Shown: piece by piece, positions 63,572 through 64,000 of the stretch
Layout: each line of letters starts with the position of its first letter
How positions within the stretch are numbered: position 1 is the first letter of the stretch
Assembly (NCBI GenBank): GCA_022844565.1
Contig: JALHLK010000001.1
Location: 125,073-189,072 of the forward strand
Length of the DNA stretch: 64,000 nt
Direction: 5' to 3'
From: Saprospiraceae bacterium
Lineage (GTDB): Bacteria > Bacteroidota > Bacteroidia > Chitinophagales > Saprospiraceae
Notes under the pieces: model-generated
The model's input: the letters and a program-made list of their open reading frames with translations, nothing else
Told to the model about the DNA's origin: nothing
Databases searched by the model: none
Translations under genes and position numbers: made by a program

Positions 63572-63739
63572 TTATTTACTGATTTCTTTTTTTGGAAGCA
63601 TATCATCTTCTAATAAGATTCTTATTGAAGGTGTACAATCATCATCATATTGTCCATCCTTTACTGCCCAAAAAAATGCAGCCAAAAACCCTAATGCGGT
63701 TATTAAACTTATGATGATTAGTAGAAGTATTATTGTCAT
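63572..63739 (-). CDS. ccoS: cbb3-oxidase maturation protein CcoS (55 residues)
   Basis: 55 residues beginning MTIILLLIIISLITALGFLA and ending LPKKEISK. One membrane helix followed by the CcoS motif (FFWAVKDGQYDDDCTPSIRI then LLEDD). CcoS is needed to insert heme and copper into cbb3 oxidase. It is the first gene of the operon; no ccoI copper ATPase lies between it and the window end. Confidence 0.92.
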   Translation of the reverse strand: MTIILLLIIISLITALGFLAAFFWAVKDGQYDDDCTPSIRILLEDDMLPKKEISK

Positions 63740-63807
63740 TTTAACAGTTTAAGTTATTCGATCTTCCAAATAATGGTGCAAGGTAGGAAGTGAATGCTCT
63801 GGCAAGA

Positions 63808-63821
63808 ATGACACTCGTCAA
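63808..63821 (-). promoter_or_regulatory. FNR/FixK-like box upstream of the cco operon
   Basis: On the minus strand TTGAC-GAGT-GTCAT is a near-perfect TTGAY-N4-RTCAA site of the CRP/FNR family, centred about 75 bases before the ccoS ATG. An adjacent palindrome, TAAGGT-N5-ACCTTA (63822-63838), may be a second operator. A low-oxygen regulator controlling a high-affinity oxidase fits known biology; the regulator is not in this window. Confidence 0.6.
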
Positions 63822-63860
63822 TAAGGTGCATGACCTTAATCAATTTTGGGCAATCATGGA

Positions 63861-63919
63861 ATGATCTAATGATCTAATGGTGGAATAATCTAATGATCAA
63901 ATGTTTGAATGATCTAATG
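63861..63919. repeat. Direct repeats of ATGATCTAATG
   Basis: The 11-base word occurs at 63861, 63869, 63885 (one change) and 63909 in one strand. It is a low-complexity intergenic repeat upstream of the cco promoter region; no ORF covers it. Confidence 0.65.
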
Positions 63920-64000
63920 TTGAGTCCACTCCGAAAACTCATTTTCGATTAGTTTGTGAAGTTAAAATGATTTTAATTAATTGAATATCAGGTGTTTGAA

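Noticed and set aside
63546-63752. A 68-residue plus-strand frame at the right end
   Set aside because: It is antisense to ccoS, which has a clear family motif and a place in the operon.

Overview
This is a low-GC chromosomal window that reads as Bacteroidota, probably a Saprospiria- or Flavobacteriia-like lineage (inference). The support is: several start regions carry the Bacteroidota -7 box TAnnTTTG; there are two type IX secretion (T9SS) markers, a PorP/SprF-like protein and a C-terminal sorting domain; the cbb3 oxidase has a fused CcoN-CcoO subunit; a futalosine-pathway menaquinone gene is present; and the secreted-protein families are typical of the phylum. I count about 55 protein genes, one tRNA-Phe, and no rRNA, CRISPR array, prophage or complete insertion sequence.

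Layout. 1-7 kb: the 3' part of a large PIG-L deacetylase, an unlisted 27-residue membrane ORF, a sodium:solute symporter and three secreted proteins. 7-19 kb: housekeeping and envelope genes (xseA, xseB, hpt, a cytochrome c propeller lipoprotein, a secreted nuclease, DinB, a sigma-54 response regulator, a LOG protein, ggt, mqnB). 19.5-29 kb: tRNA-Phe, trpS, guaA, a periplasmic binding lipoprotein, trmH, an exonuclease, a PorP/SprF-like protein and a Nudix hydrolase. 29-31.4 kb: an accessory island with an orphan antitoxin, a relE toxin gene destroyed by a miniature transposon, an intact toxin-antitoxin pair, and repeated IS-end-like motifs. 31.4-39.5 kb: a three-gene cassette on the minus strand made of a degenerate M43-type metalloprotease with a T9SS sorting domain, a 2145-residue RHS protein with a nuclease-like C-terminus, and a probable immunity protein. 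39.6-57 kb: XRE regulator, patatin, SDR, membrane protein, thioredoxin, ChaN-like protein, a DUF4160/DUF2442-HTH pair, nucleoside transporter, uridine kinase, MarC, penicillin acylase, yaaA, glgB and a vanadium haloperoxidase-type lipoprotein. 57.5-63.8 kb: a complete cbb3 oxidase operon in the order ccoS, ccoNO, ccoQ, ccoP, ccoG, fixH, safE, with an FNR/FixK-like box just upstream. Two of its genes, ccoS and ccoQ, encode only 55 residues each.

The strongest unusual signals are: (1) the pseudo-metalloprotease, RHS toxin and immunity cassette, where three of the four key residues of the zinc motif are substituted in register; (2) three miniature inverted-repeat elements, all with 3-bp TAA/TTA target duplications, two of them sitting exactly on the stop codon of a neighbouring gene and one splitting a relE toxin gene whose frame returns when the element is removed; (3) a fusion of DUF2442 to an XRE helix-turn-helix next to DUF4160; and (4) a microprotein ORF placed directly against the symporter start.
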